DNA of 64,000 nucleotides from Ilex aquifolium (Eukaryota; Streptophyta; Magnoliopsida; Aquifoliales; Aquifoliaceae). Numbering within the stretch: position 1 is the stretch's first letter; each line of letters begins with the position of its first letter. Under the pieces are notes generated by a model. That model saw only the letters and a list, made by a program, of their open reading frames with translations. It searched no databases and had not been told where the DNA came from. Below, piece after piece: positions 1-10,681 of the stretch. A program made the translations under genes and the position numbers. The stretch covers positions 19,751,089-19,815,088 of the forward strand of contig OX637405.1 in assembly GCA_951799425.1 (NCBI GenBank), written 5' to 3'.

Positions 1-509
1 TTTGAGTTCAAAATCATTGTGTATTAAAATGATGAATTTTGAATGGATTTTTTAAAATATGAATTTGAGTGATTTTCATGATTATTTATTTTAAGCATTT
101 AATGATTAAAATTGGAAATTGCATTTAATTTTGATCCAAATTCATCCATGCATTGCATTGAATTGTTTTGAACATAATTGACATCATGCATGCATGTTAG
201 GATTGATTGGGAATGGGCGAAAGTGGGCTGAACAGCAAAAAACAAAGTTACTCTACTTCAGGAGCTGCTCAAGTGACCTCATACCTACTCAAGCGACCTC
301 GGGTTTTTTGGCAACCACAGTTTAAAAAATTCTTTTTGAACGACTCTTGGTATTCTTAACCCACTTAATCAAGTCCTAAGCCTCTCATAAACATCACCTA
401 AGGTTTCTAAACTCTCTCAAACTTCTCCTTTTGAGATCTAAGTTTTATTAATTGTTTTACCTCGAATCCACACAAGTGAGACCTAGATTCTTCAAGTGAG
501 ATTGAGATG
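1..509 (+). mobile_element. Athila-like element internal region, upstream of its 3' ORF (left of a solo LTR)
   Basis: AT-rich non-coding sequence with no usable ORF. At 258-303 it has two CTCAAG words followed by GTGACCTC/GCGACCTC, a decayed version of the palindromic words described elsewhere in this window. Deleting the solo LTR at 510-2717 joins this stretch to the start of the decayed Athila-type ORF at 2720. The words then lie about 200 bp upstream of that start codon. In the complete Athila element at 33139-47400 the words also lie about 230 bp upstream of the equivalent ORF, so I assign this stretch to the same kind of element. The assignment is positional, not by long similarity. Confidence 0.45.
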
Positions 510-2717
510 TGTAACGCCCCAAAATCCACCCTAGAAAGCATTACTATCTACAAACCATTCAACCATGAGAGCAACTAAAAATAACCATTAGATAATAAAC
601 CATGCATCTGCCTGACAAAGAATAAATACGAAAACTAACAAAACATTAAAACTTCTCCAACTTACAATTTAAAACCAAAGAATATCTAACAGCGGAATAA
701 TAAAACTAACTAAAACATGGTTTCACAAAATATCTCCAAATACAATAATTCAAAACTAAAACAAAGCATCTCTAAGCCTCCACTTCAGGATCCTCATACT
801 GACCCTATTCAGCCTCGAGATCAACCTGCTCATCTAACTTGACATCCTCATCACTACCAAAATCTGTAATGTATTGTAGGGGATGAGCAAAAGCCCATAG
901 AAAATCCCTCTCAAATCCAAACAATGTTTTAAAACAACAAAAAGAAGGCAAGTCTCTTTTGAAAAATAGCATATATGCCGTTTTGAAAGTAAAACTATGG
1001 CATTTATAATGATCTCGAGTATACGAAAATACAATAAATCAATGAAAGGAATAAACATGTTATAATTGAAGCAATTAATTCATAACTCAGCAGCATCAAC
1101 TCATATTCTCATGTATGTTGGTTCATCCCCATTTTCATGTATGTTAGTTGCTTCTCAAGAATCTACACAACGATTCTACCTCATTCACCCATCACAACCA
1201 CAGAAACTCAATCATTCCCCGCAGGGTCAAATCACAAACCACTTTTGGAAAGGTGTATACTATCTCCCACGGCATTGACGAATCCTTCCCAGGAAAGTCA
1301 TACCATCCCTCAGCCTTAAACCTACGTGAACAATAGTGGTTGCTCTCACAAACAACAATCCACTACAAGTGTTAGGCAACCATCTCACCCCTACTTGGAT
1401 AGACTAACCTCTAACACTCTACGACAGCTCTCAAAGACAATTCAAGTCCGTCACAACAAACCATACAAGAGATGAAACCACAACTTTCTCAACAACCACA
1501 AACTTTCTCAACAATCACAAATTTAACCAATCACAATTTCCATTAACAATTCAAGTATCACAATTGTACAATTCTCAATATATTATAGTAATAAAGGAAT
1601 TAAAATATGCATGAGATCATATCAAGAAAACCTTCATAATTTCGATATCCAAATTCTAAGGTTTTGCCAAGAATCATAGTTTCTTGGAATAATAACAAGT
1701 ATTCAATGAAACATGATTTAATTAAGAATAGGAATTTTGAAATCGAGAATCCATATGAATTTCACAATAGAACATGTATTTTGGAAAAACTAGGGTTTTG
1801 GAAATCCAAGAACAAGTATTCCTTGAACCCAAACATGTAATTTGTTAATGACTGTGTTCCAATGATAAAGAAAATAAGAACTCATACATATATATCATAT
1901 AATTATCAAGAAGATTAAAAACATACATAATTATACCCTAAGTCTCAATGAAAGAACTCAAGAAGAATCCCCTACCTTGATTCCGTAGTTTTATATGAAA
2001 ACCTAGCGTGTTTGATCTGTTCCAATGTGAAAATCCCCCTTAATCTCGTGTTTCTCCAATTTTTTATTGCACTCCAAGAATCTCTAGGGTTATAAATGAT
2101 GAAATAGGGGAAGGAAAAACATCCTTGGGTATTTATAGTATGAGAAAACAGTCCAAGCGTCGCAAATCTAATACTCATAATCGCGACCTCACGTTTGAAC
2201 TATCTACCTGACGTTCGAACGTCATTTTGGCATTCGAATTTTGCTTGCGCCCAATACTTTTGCTTTTCCATTAGAGTTCTGTCAGACACAAAAGTACTAG
2301 AACTAACTGTCGTTCAAACGGATCCATTTACGTTCAAACGGACTCCCTTTTTTAGTTGAACGTCCAATGAAGTTTTGGCCTATTTAGAGGTCGATTTGGA
2401 AAATTTTCGTGAAATACTCTTCTGTAGCCCTAGGAGTCTAGTATCTATTGTAAAAATTTCAGATCAAATAAACATCATGGTAAAAAATTATGGTCTAAAT
2501 ACTAAGGCAATGTTAAATTCCTTCCTACCCGAATTCTATCTAAAATGTGCTTTTAACTCCGGAATACTTCCTAACTTCAACTACACACCCTATTACCTCG
2601 CCTAACATTTTTATTTCTACTCTTACCATCTATATAATTCATTCTTATATCATTACATATATGAGCATTTCAAATTAATTACGTTACTATATAAAGATAA
2701 GAATGTTGGGGTTTACA
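510..2717 (+). mobile_element. Solo LTR (Ty3-type, TGTAACGCCCC...TTTACA), TSD AGATG
   Basis: A 2208-bp LTR starting TGTAACGCCCC at 510 and ending GGGGTTTACA at 2717. The five bases before it (505-509) and after it (2718-2722) are both AGATG, a perfect 5-bp target duplication. No internal retrotransposon sequence is attached, so it is a solo LTR left by LTR-LTR recombination. Its last ~540 bp are clearly homologous to 8053-8584. It carries TTCGAA-type palindromic words at about 2191-2350. The TGTAACGCCCC start is usual in Tekay-type chromoviruses; I see no coding sequence to confirm the lineage. Confidence 0.85.
2191..2350 (+). repeat. Palindromic TTCGAA words in solo LTR
   Basis: Five words of the form CGTTYRAACG or ATTCGAAT. 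Three are at about 2192-2239, with centres 19-20 bp apart, and two CGTTCAAACG words follow at about 2312-2340. Several have lost CpG to TpG or CpA, as expected of methylated DNA. Confidence 0.8.
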
Positions 2718-2719
2718 AG

Positions 2720-3970
2720 ATGGCTCCAAAGAGATAGCACAGACCTAGGGTTAGGGATGTCTATGATGATATCAAGAAAAATTTAATGAAGCTACTTGAA
2801 TCATGACACGGGAGTTTATAGAGAGATTCAGACGGGAATTCTCTAGTAGGCCAGTGTTGATCGAACAAGGAATTGCCACCATAGAGGTATCAAATCCTTT
2901 AGTCTCTAATCTTACGAACTGTGGGTGGACTTGGATGTTCCATGACCCTGTGACATTGAACAATAGCATGGTGAGGGAATTCTTTGCACATATTCAGATT
3001 GATGAGCTTGATTCATATATTGACTACTTTGTCACATGTATAAGAGGAATTGAGTTCATCTTTTTTGCTGACCTCATAGCTACCACACTGGATCTACCTA
3101 GGGTTGAGAATGACTACCTTAGTGCTGGCCCTATAAACCTATTGCCTCATCTCCATGTAGTTGCTAATGAATTGTATGGCTTAGATCATCTTGAACGATG
3201 GGTCACTCATTGAACCCAGAGAATAGGATGCCCCCACCTTGTAGCAAACTACAATATTGAGCCTAATACCAATGCCTCATATTTTCTGGTTCCCAGAGTA
3301 CAGATGCCATAAGTAGAGGTTTTGGTCTTGATTTAGCTGTGATGATTTTTGGATATATACGTAGAGCCTTTTTAGAGGGACGAGTGTCAAATCTATTGCC
3401 TTTTGGATCCTTGATTACTCATATCTACAAAGGGAAGGGTGTTATAGTTCTACCTAGCGACCATTTGTAGAACCCTATGAGAACCTTGAATAAGAGTTCT
3501 ATTAAATTGAGTAAGGCTCAGGTAAACAATCTTGAGGATAGAGGAGAAGCAATAGGAGAACCACTAGTGCATTTTGAGACTGGTATGTCTAGGACACCAC
3601 CACCCGAGTTTGGCTTCAAGATCCTAATAGCCCAGATGGCATCACTTGTTGATATGATGACCAAGGTTGAGCGCACGATGATAGAGCATCATTGCCTAAC
3701 TTCTTAGAGGTTGGATGCGATTGATGGTAGAATAGCGAGCCTAGAGGAGACCCAATAGACTGTGATGGGAGTAGCTACACGTAGAGTTGGGCGACTCAGG
3801 CGGTTGTTGAAGGGGAAGTAGATTTTCGGAGACCCATTGCCAAATGACACGGATTCAAACACAGAGATGCCCCGACATGATAGAGGAGATGATGGAGATG
3901 CATTCATTGGAGCTATGGTTTTAGAGACTTTGTATTGGGTCATATGTGAGCATGAGAGCGTTTTGTTCAA
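2720..3970 (+). pseudogene. Decayed Athila-type 3' ORF ('putative plant transposon protein' family)
   Basis: An ATG at 2720 opens a short reading frame (Met-Ala-Pro-Lys-Arg) that stops at once. A 136-residue open segment follows at 2803-3213, then further pieces at about 3330-3470 and 3477-3707. The segment at 3390-3500 reads LLPFGSLITHIYKGKG and, after a stop, PMRTLNKSS. It aligns with LPFGTLVTEICKNHG and PMGPLNKAS in the ORF at 37016-37998 of the complete Athila element, so the two are homologues. Families of this kind are annotated in plants as 'putative plant transposon protein', and in Athila elements the ORF follows pol. Its biochemical role is unknown, although an envelope-like role has been suggested for Athila. 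Several stops and frame changes make this copy dead. Confidence 0.65.
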
Positions 3971-4369
3971 TCACGGCTTGTACTAAAGTACTCTGTTTAT
4001 TTTTATTGTTGACTTTTAGCTTTTGTTAACTTTTTCTTTGTTTAGCTCTAGTTTTTATTTTTTATGACATACTCTTGATCCTATGCTTAATTGATTATCT
4101 TATGTCTTATTTGTCCCTTACTTAGTCTATATGCATGATTTTGCTAGTTGGTATGCATTCTTACCTTCTTGTTATACTATGATTCTATGCCATGATTATT
4201 ATGGGTCACCATTGGATTGAAATCTATGGAAAATGAGATAACAATATGTTAGGTGACTTAATTCTGTACCGTGCTTGTTGCATGTTGTCATTGGGTTGAA
4301 ATTTGTGACAAAAATGGGAATAATATTTTAGGTACATATGAGAGTAATCGGGAGATTTTCTCTTGACTA

Positions 4370-6010
4370 TGCTAGATATGTTGTGATTAACCCTAATTAA
4401 TGCTTTAATAAATTAGATTAATAGGTTAATTGTGATAGATAAATGAGTTAAAACGGTCAAGTTATATGAAATTAGGGTTAGTGCGTAAATTATGGTTAAT
4501 GCGTTAAACTTTGTTATTTTTTTAGGGTTTTGTGCATAAATGCTGCAAAATCAAGGGGAGCAAACTGTCAAAGCCTAATTAGCAAGGGGATCAAAGTGAA
4601 AATATGTCAAACCATCAAGCAAGGAAGCAACACCAAATCCAGAGGTTTAGCACCGTCCGGACGGTGGCTAAACCGCCTCACCTCCCTTGTCCTCTCCCAT
4701 TGGTCCACTTCTGCAACAAAGGCCCCTGATTGGCCCTCCATGCCTCTGTCACCTCAAGCACCTCCCCTGCAGCTTTCATATTTAGTGTTCTTTGCTAGAG
4801 AAAGTGGAGGGAAATCAGAGAATCATGGAAATCCATAGAGATTCAGAAGTAGTCACAAAGTGAGAGAAAGTTAGAAACAATGAACCGAAGCCCTACCAAA
4901 CCACTTCCAGCCAGCTTTCCAGCCAAAGCTTTTCTTTCTTCTACATTTTTGTTATTCATTTCTACTTGGAGAGTTGAACCTCTTCCACTTTTGTGCTCTC
5001 ACCGGTATTAAGAGTGGTCATGTTTCAACTATTCCTTGGGGAAGGATTGTCTGTATTTTATTTTGTATTGTAATAGAACTATTTTGCACCTCTTGCTCAT
5101 CTATAGCAATGAGGCGTGAGTAGTCCACTTATACTCTTCTGTAAAGGGTGAACATATGTACGATATTGTTTAAGTCATGGAAATGCCGATGTTTTAACTA
5201 TGCTGTAATGTTATATACACCTCCCATATTGATGGATGGTTACATTTATATTATGCTTATGGTTATGAACACCAAGGTACTTAATGCTATAGACCACACG
5301 ATCTCTACTAATTATGTAATTCATGCATGATACAGTGATGTACGTGATTGGGCTTTATGTAATAGTCGATAGATTGGTTATAGACGGGTTAAGTCTCGGC
5401 ATAGCCAGTGCTTTTGATTCAATGCATAAACCGGAATCTCATCATCAGTGAATCATCAACCTGTCAGTTGTATAACTGTAGTATTCCTCCTGAATGACTT
5501 GCCTTTTGGTTTACTATAGTTGTTTAACTAATGCATGGTACAGAGATGCCAATTGAGTAATTCAAGTATTCGTCATGAATGTCTTGCCTTCTGGTTTACT
5601 TGGGTTGTTTGATTGTTGCATAGAAATATACCTACCAACTAACCTAATCAGTTGTTGGATACGGTTCAATATACATCATACCTACCAATTGACTTTCTAG
5701 TAAAATGGGGGTTAATTGTTGTAAGGTGTCATTTCTAGTACTTAGCCAATATGATGCACATGGAATCCCCGACCTGAAGGGTATATTTTAATTATTGCAT
5801 TTCCACAGTTTTAATTAAGTTTGTTTAATTATTCTAAACTCACATCATAAGCTATTTCTACTACATTTTGTATCTGTAACAATTTCACTGTTTCTTTTTT
5901 GATTTCGAATATTAGCTCCCTATGGGTTCAACCTCGGACTTAAACCGAGTATTATATTACAATTTTGACCACTTATTCTTGGGTGTACAGCCATATTCAG
6001 AACAAGTCGA
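4370..6010 (+). mobile_element. Athila-like 3' LTR (5' boundary unresolved)
   Basis: The last ~350 bp resemble the 3' end of the LTRs at 33139-35076 and 45474-47400. A TCGGACTTAAACCGAGTATTA-like stretch is followed by TTGACCACTTATTCTTGGGTGTACA and a degenerate AACAAGTCGA end. The segment 5650-6000 is also homologous to 32407-32746. It lies in the right place and orientation to be the 3' LTR of the decayed element whose ORF starts at 2720. A long palindrome sits at 4644-4674. I cannot fix the 5' end; 4370 is an estimate. Confidence 0.6.
4644..4674. repeat. 31-bp near-perfect palindrome centred on GTCCGGAC
   Basis: The 14-bp core ACCGTCCGGACGGT (4652-4665) is a perfect palindrome. It is flanked by GGTTTAGC on the left and GGCTAAACC on the right, which also pair with each other, with one extra base on the right arm. 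This is the longest of the palindromic words in the window. Confidence 0.85.
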
Positions 6011-6531
6011 GTCATGTTGCATGTGAATATAGAAAGTGGGAGTTTGTAGTTCAAATACTCATGGGGAGTAAAATTTGCAAACTTGACATGAAGTCAAATA
6101 TTTTTTCTTGTTTATTTTATACTTGTTATTTTACTTGTGAACACCAACTAAGGGGCGGAACTAGATATGTTTTGCATTGATAAATCAATTGGTTCTCAAG
6201 CATGTGAGGCAATTTAGTTCAAATATGTTACATATTTTCACTTGCATGATGTATACATATTTATGCCTTATGTTTTTATTGGTGCTTTCCATACCTATGA
6301 TTATGAAATTTATTTCTCTAACGTATGATGCGTTTCAAGAGGTTTTGGTTTAAGTGGTGATGTGCAGGACTATGATCTTCAAGCTTCATTCAAAGATATA
6401 GATCCTTGTACTAGATAGAGATTTAGGAGAGTGTTGATATTAGATTTATAATTCTTTTGTTCAATGGTTTGGGGTTGTAATCTTTATTTCAAACTTGTGT
6501 GTTTTGTCATGAAATTCCCAAAGGGGGAGAT
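6011..6531 (+). mobile_element. 3' end of a Ty1/copia element, with polypurine tract
   Basis: Non-coding sequence ending in the purine-rich CCCAAAGGGGGAGAT (about 6517-6531) directly before an LTR that starts TGTTAGATCATG. A GGGGGAGA tract immediately before TGTTAG is the usual 3' junction of plant copia elements. No copia ORF remains upstream; the sequence to the left belongs to the Athila-like LTR. Confidence 0.55.
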
Positions 6532-8052
6532 TGTTAGATCATGTTTTGTTAATTAGCTAATTTCATGAGGTACATTGTAAAATCTCAATCATTTTCATGG
6601 TCATGATGCTATAAAGTTAAAGATCCAAAAGTGACATTGAAGGGAGGAGATCAAGTGTCAAAACTACATCATTCATCCTCAAAATGTACCTTCATGCTTA
6701 GGACAAAGGTAATGACATATACACCTAAGATGAACTCTTAGTTATTTTAACTTAAGACAATTAAGCTGAAAATGGAATTGGAAGCGATCCGATTATTACT
6801 CCTAGGTGATTTTCAAAGAAAAGTTTTTCTAAACCAATTTTGAGTTTTGAAAACATAGTTTGAGTCACAATTAGACTCCTCTTTGAGAAACACCCTTTAG
6901 TGCTCAAGAGGACAAGTTTTTGCATGGTTTTAGGCTTAAAAAACCTATAGGGACCGCCTTATGCTCGCTAGCCTTTGCTAGAGTGGTCTCTTGATGACTT
7001 GGGATAAAAAGGAAAAAGAAAACAGGGGATTAGCACAGGTCTCGCTCTCTGAGCTCGCTCGAGCAGTCTCCATGGTCGCTCAAGCGGTCCTTATTCTTGG
7101 CTGGTTTGAGACATTTTTCACTTCAATATTTGACCACCCTATGACTGTCCTCCCACCGATCGAGTGGTCATTTGTGAATCTAAGTTTTCTTATTTTCTAA
7201 GTTTTCTTATTTACTAAGACTACCATTATTTCAGACCTATAAATAAGGAAAGCCATTCCCACATCTAGGTTCAGCCGTGAGATTGTATTTTGAAGAGAAA
7301 AATCTATCTTTCAACCTTGAGAACTTCCACCATAACCTAGATCCTTAAGATTCAAAGGCTACCACTAGCGATTATTTCCATCCTCACAACCTGGAATAGA
7401 AGAGCATGTTGGTGAACAAATTCATTGGTATGTATATACTGAGGATTGTTGGCATGCTCATAATCTCTCGAGGCCTAGACAAACAGTGTGGTAGGGAGGT
7501 CCAAGTGAAGCTACACTAAACATCAAAGAGGGAGTTTCGGCAGAGAGACATAGTAAGGAAAGGAGAATCTAAACATAGATATTGATTGAGGTATAAGACT
7601 CTAGTACTTATATGTTGACTTGGCTTATAGTGGATTAGGCTTTGGTGAACCCTGAGTGATTTCCCGCAATTTTACCAGAGGAGGGTTTTCGCGTCAACAA
7701 ATTACGTGTGTCTCTGATTGATTATTGTACATACTTGCATTTGTTAGCACACACGCACACTATGTGTTTGTGAAATTGATTGTTTGAATATTCATTCAGA
7801 CATAATTGTGCATAAGGTTTGAGGATTTGGGATCGACGAGAGATTGATTATGAGTGAATTAATTGAATAATTAATTTAATCAATCGTCATGTGTGTGAAG
7901 GGTTTTGGTAATTAAAGGGGTTCTCACATTCATTGCTACATACTTGTGAGAAGAGGTAATTGTGGTAGATATAGGTTTTAATTGGTTATTTAATTTGTGC
8001 TAAAATTGAAAAACCTATTCACGCCCTCTAGTTAAGTGTCTTGGTCTCCACA
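6532..8052 (+). mobile_element. Ty1/copia LTR (copy 1)
   Basis: It begins TGTTAGATCATG right after a polypurine tract and ends near TTGGTCTCCACA at about 8052; the exact 3' end is uncertain. Most of it is homologous to the reverse strand of 47401-48199 plus 32747-33138, an LTR copy split by the Athila element. It carries the palindromic words GAGCTC (7051-7056) and GCTCGAGC (7057-7064). Downstream is TATAAATAAGG at about 7236-7246, a possible TATA box for the LTR promoter. Confidence 0.7.
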
Positions 8053-8584
8053 TGTATAATCGTGAGGGAAGATTCAAATCGGGCTCTCCCTCCAAGAACA
8101 ACACACGTGTCTCTGTTCGAACGGAAATTTCCATTCGAACAGATATTTGCGTTCGAACGAGCCTTACTCCCAATATCTCCTATTCTATCTGCTGAAATCC
8201 TCAAGCCTGAGTTACGTTTGAATGAAAAAGTGTGTTTGAATGAACCTCTAGATTTTGTAACCTATCTCTCTTTTCCTAGCATATTTTGACATAGTTAGAT
8301 GCTAATTTACGAAATTTTCATGAGACATATTTTTGTAGCCCTTAAAGTCTAGTTTCTAATGCCGTAAGAATCATCTCAATCGAATATCAAAGGAGAAAGT
8401 TATAGCTAAAATACTAAGATAATGTCTAATTCTTTGCTATCCAAATTCTCTCAAAAGTGAGTCTAAGCTCCAGAATACTTTGAAATCTCTAATACACCCC
8501 ATATCACCTATCCTTAATTCATTTTATATAAATGCAATATATGATAGTCTATCATAGCTTCAAATAAATACATGGGGGCTTACA
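8053..8584 (+). mobile_element. Truncated LTR, same family as 510-2717
   Basis: The 3' portion of an LTR ending GGGGGCTTACA at 8584. It aligns with about 2175-2717, for example AAAATTTTCRTGA and TAGCCCT.GAGTCTAGT. The 5' part is missing where it meets the copia LTR. Three TTCGAA words are centred at 8118, 8136 and 8154, exactly 18 bp apart. Confidence 0.7.
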
Positions 8585-9088
8585 CATCTATATTATTATT
8601 TGCTTTGACAAGTAGAAACACCTCACCCAAATATGATTCCATTGACTCTTTATAGGCTATGGGTTCAAGGCATGCCGTTGGAACACCTTGTTTATCACTC
8701 TGAAAAATGCACACTTGTTGTCCTTGGATACCTCCATTATCCAAAACAAGATTTTCATGGATCTCCATTATATTATCCTCCGTGTCAGTAACTGCAACAT
8801 CTTAGACATCGACCTTGATATTATTAACATCTTTGACACAAATTTGATAATCTTTCTATAAATACTTACCATATATCGGGGAAAATTTTTGAGTATTGAT
8901 CGAAATATCATCCTCCAAATATTCATCAAATATTGGAACTAAATTCCAATCAACTTGTGGTTGTTGAGAAAATCAACTGTTATCTAAAAATACCTTTTCA
9001 AACTTCATGTCAAAAACATAAACCCTTTCCAAAGGTCGTCTTCTTGGCGGTATATTGACAGGAATGGAATTGGACTCTCATACCAACT
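8585..9088 (-). pseudogene. 5' internal fragment of a small-LTR retrotransposon (PBS plus gag-like start)
   Basis: On the minus strand, directly after the LTR end at 9089, comes a TTGGTATGAGAG tract. This resembles the initiator-tRNA-Met primer site (TGGTATCAGAGC) with changes. Downstream is a readable but stop-containing frame, including an open 62-residue stretch at 8580-8768. I do not recognise its protein family; position suggests the N-terminal part of gag. It is cut off at 8584 by the neighbouring LTR fragment. Confidence 0.4.
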
Positions 9089-9645
9089 GATGCATGGAAG
9101 CATGTAAAAACACGGGTATTATGAACAAGAAAGGGGTTAAGAAATGGAATGAAACTACTCTAGGTTTATAGCGTACAAAAATTGGTTTAGAATCCTACTC
9201 TAGGCCTGTTTATTCACACAGAATACTAGTCTTAAAGACTTCAATAAATTTGTTGATTCCTAAGAATACCAGAAGAATTGGGAAGAACATAAAAAACTCT
9301 CTCAATATTATCAGTTCATCAGAAGTCTGTTTGCCCTAAGGATTACAATAGTTTATATAGTAGCAAAAACCTTAATTAAACGAGGAAACAAAATAATTAA
9401 GAATCCTAATTAAACTAGGAAATAAGTATAATGAAGATTCTTAATTAAATTGGAAAGAAAATAAAAATAAAATCTCTTAAAATTTTCTAATCAAACATAA
9501 TCAAAAAATAGTCGGATCATTCAAAACAAAGTCCCAAAATTTCGCCCTTCATTCTACATCGGATACAGATTTCCTCGATTTCCAATTTTGTTAACTTCTA
9601 TTAACATCTAATCGTGCACCATTGAGTTGATAGAAATACACATCA
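9089..9645 (-). mobile_element. 557-bp LTR of a truncated element
   Basis: On the minus strand it starts TGATGTGTATTTC at 9645 and ends CATGCATCA at 9089, with TG...CA termini. A primer-site-like sequence is adjacent on its 3' side. The partner LTR is missing, so no target duplication can be checked. Confidence 0.6.
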
Positions 9646-10296
9646 CCCAACAAAAACTCGATAAATGCAAGGGTGGATGAATTAATTAGACCTGTTGGCA
9701 TTCGAATTTGAATTTGAATCGGGGTGCCCATGGACGAGAATTGTCCAAATAAGATGGTTGGTTATTTAAATTCAAAGGGTCGAAAACTCCCACTTAGTTT
9801 AGAAGTTCCCCTTTGTCAGGATATAACCACCCCCCCTCCCCCCTATCTCTCTAAGATAGTAGGTTAGGTTTCTCACGTTGAAAACACCAAGGACTTCAGA
9901 ATTGTGGAAAATTCACAATTGGTTCTGTAAGATAAAAAAACTGGAAAAACTCTCTTCATTCTTTCCATTGAAAATTAAAGAGGGACTTTAGAATAGTGAA
10001 AATTTGGATGTGATGGCCCGACCCGAGGCCTATTAAGTGCTGCCTAGAGCCTCAGTTTTTGCATATTTTTTGGGGCACCAAATTAACCTTAAATCCATAT
10101 ACACAATTGTTATTGGGTTGAATGCAAAAATCCCCAAGCTGTTACCTATGACTCTTACAAACTAGCCCACGTAAAATATTAGGCCCACTAATGTCCACTT
10201 TGTATCTTCAAAATGATCTCACATTAAAACGTTCTCCAAGCCCTCTAGTTTGATGTTCTATCTCCGTTACGTTACTCTAAATGTCAAGCACGTTTA

Positions 10297-10332
<36 letters not shown>

Positions 10333-10681
10333 AAAGTCCCACTCCCTAAAGCTTTTGTATGATGTGCAAATAACAATCTATTGATCAAAAAGTCTAATTT
10401 CTAATATTTAAAACTATTCGATTATTGGCAACGAAAGATTTATTTACCTATTATCTTTCATACTTAGGGAAAGCTTAAACTTTAGGGAATTTTAGGATGT
10501 TATCAATCTAGAATTTTGAATTCATTGATTTCATATTTTAATATTAAGGAATTTTAAGTGCATGTAGCATTAGTCATTGCAGAAATACAATATTTCCTCA
10601 GATGCACACACTATTCTTAAGAACAATCAATAACATGCTCAAAAAAATCGAAGAAAATGAGTTGGAGGTTCTACTGGAAAA
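9646..10681. other. Intergenic region and 3' flank of CHL27
   Basis: No ORF or known element recognised. A CT/AC microsatellite lies at about 10301-10332. On the minus strand an AATAAA-type polyadenylation signal (TTTATT on the plus strand, about 10438-10444) lies about 240 bp downstream of the CHL27 stop codon, a plausible distance. Confidence 0.4.

Noticed and set aside
9073-9088. tRNA-like sequence (TTGGTATGAGAG)
   Set aside because: Only a primer-site-like stretch beside an LTR; no cloverleaf can be drawn. No tRNA gene was found in the window.
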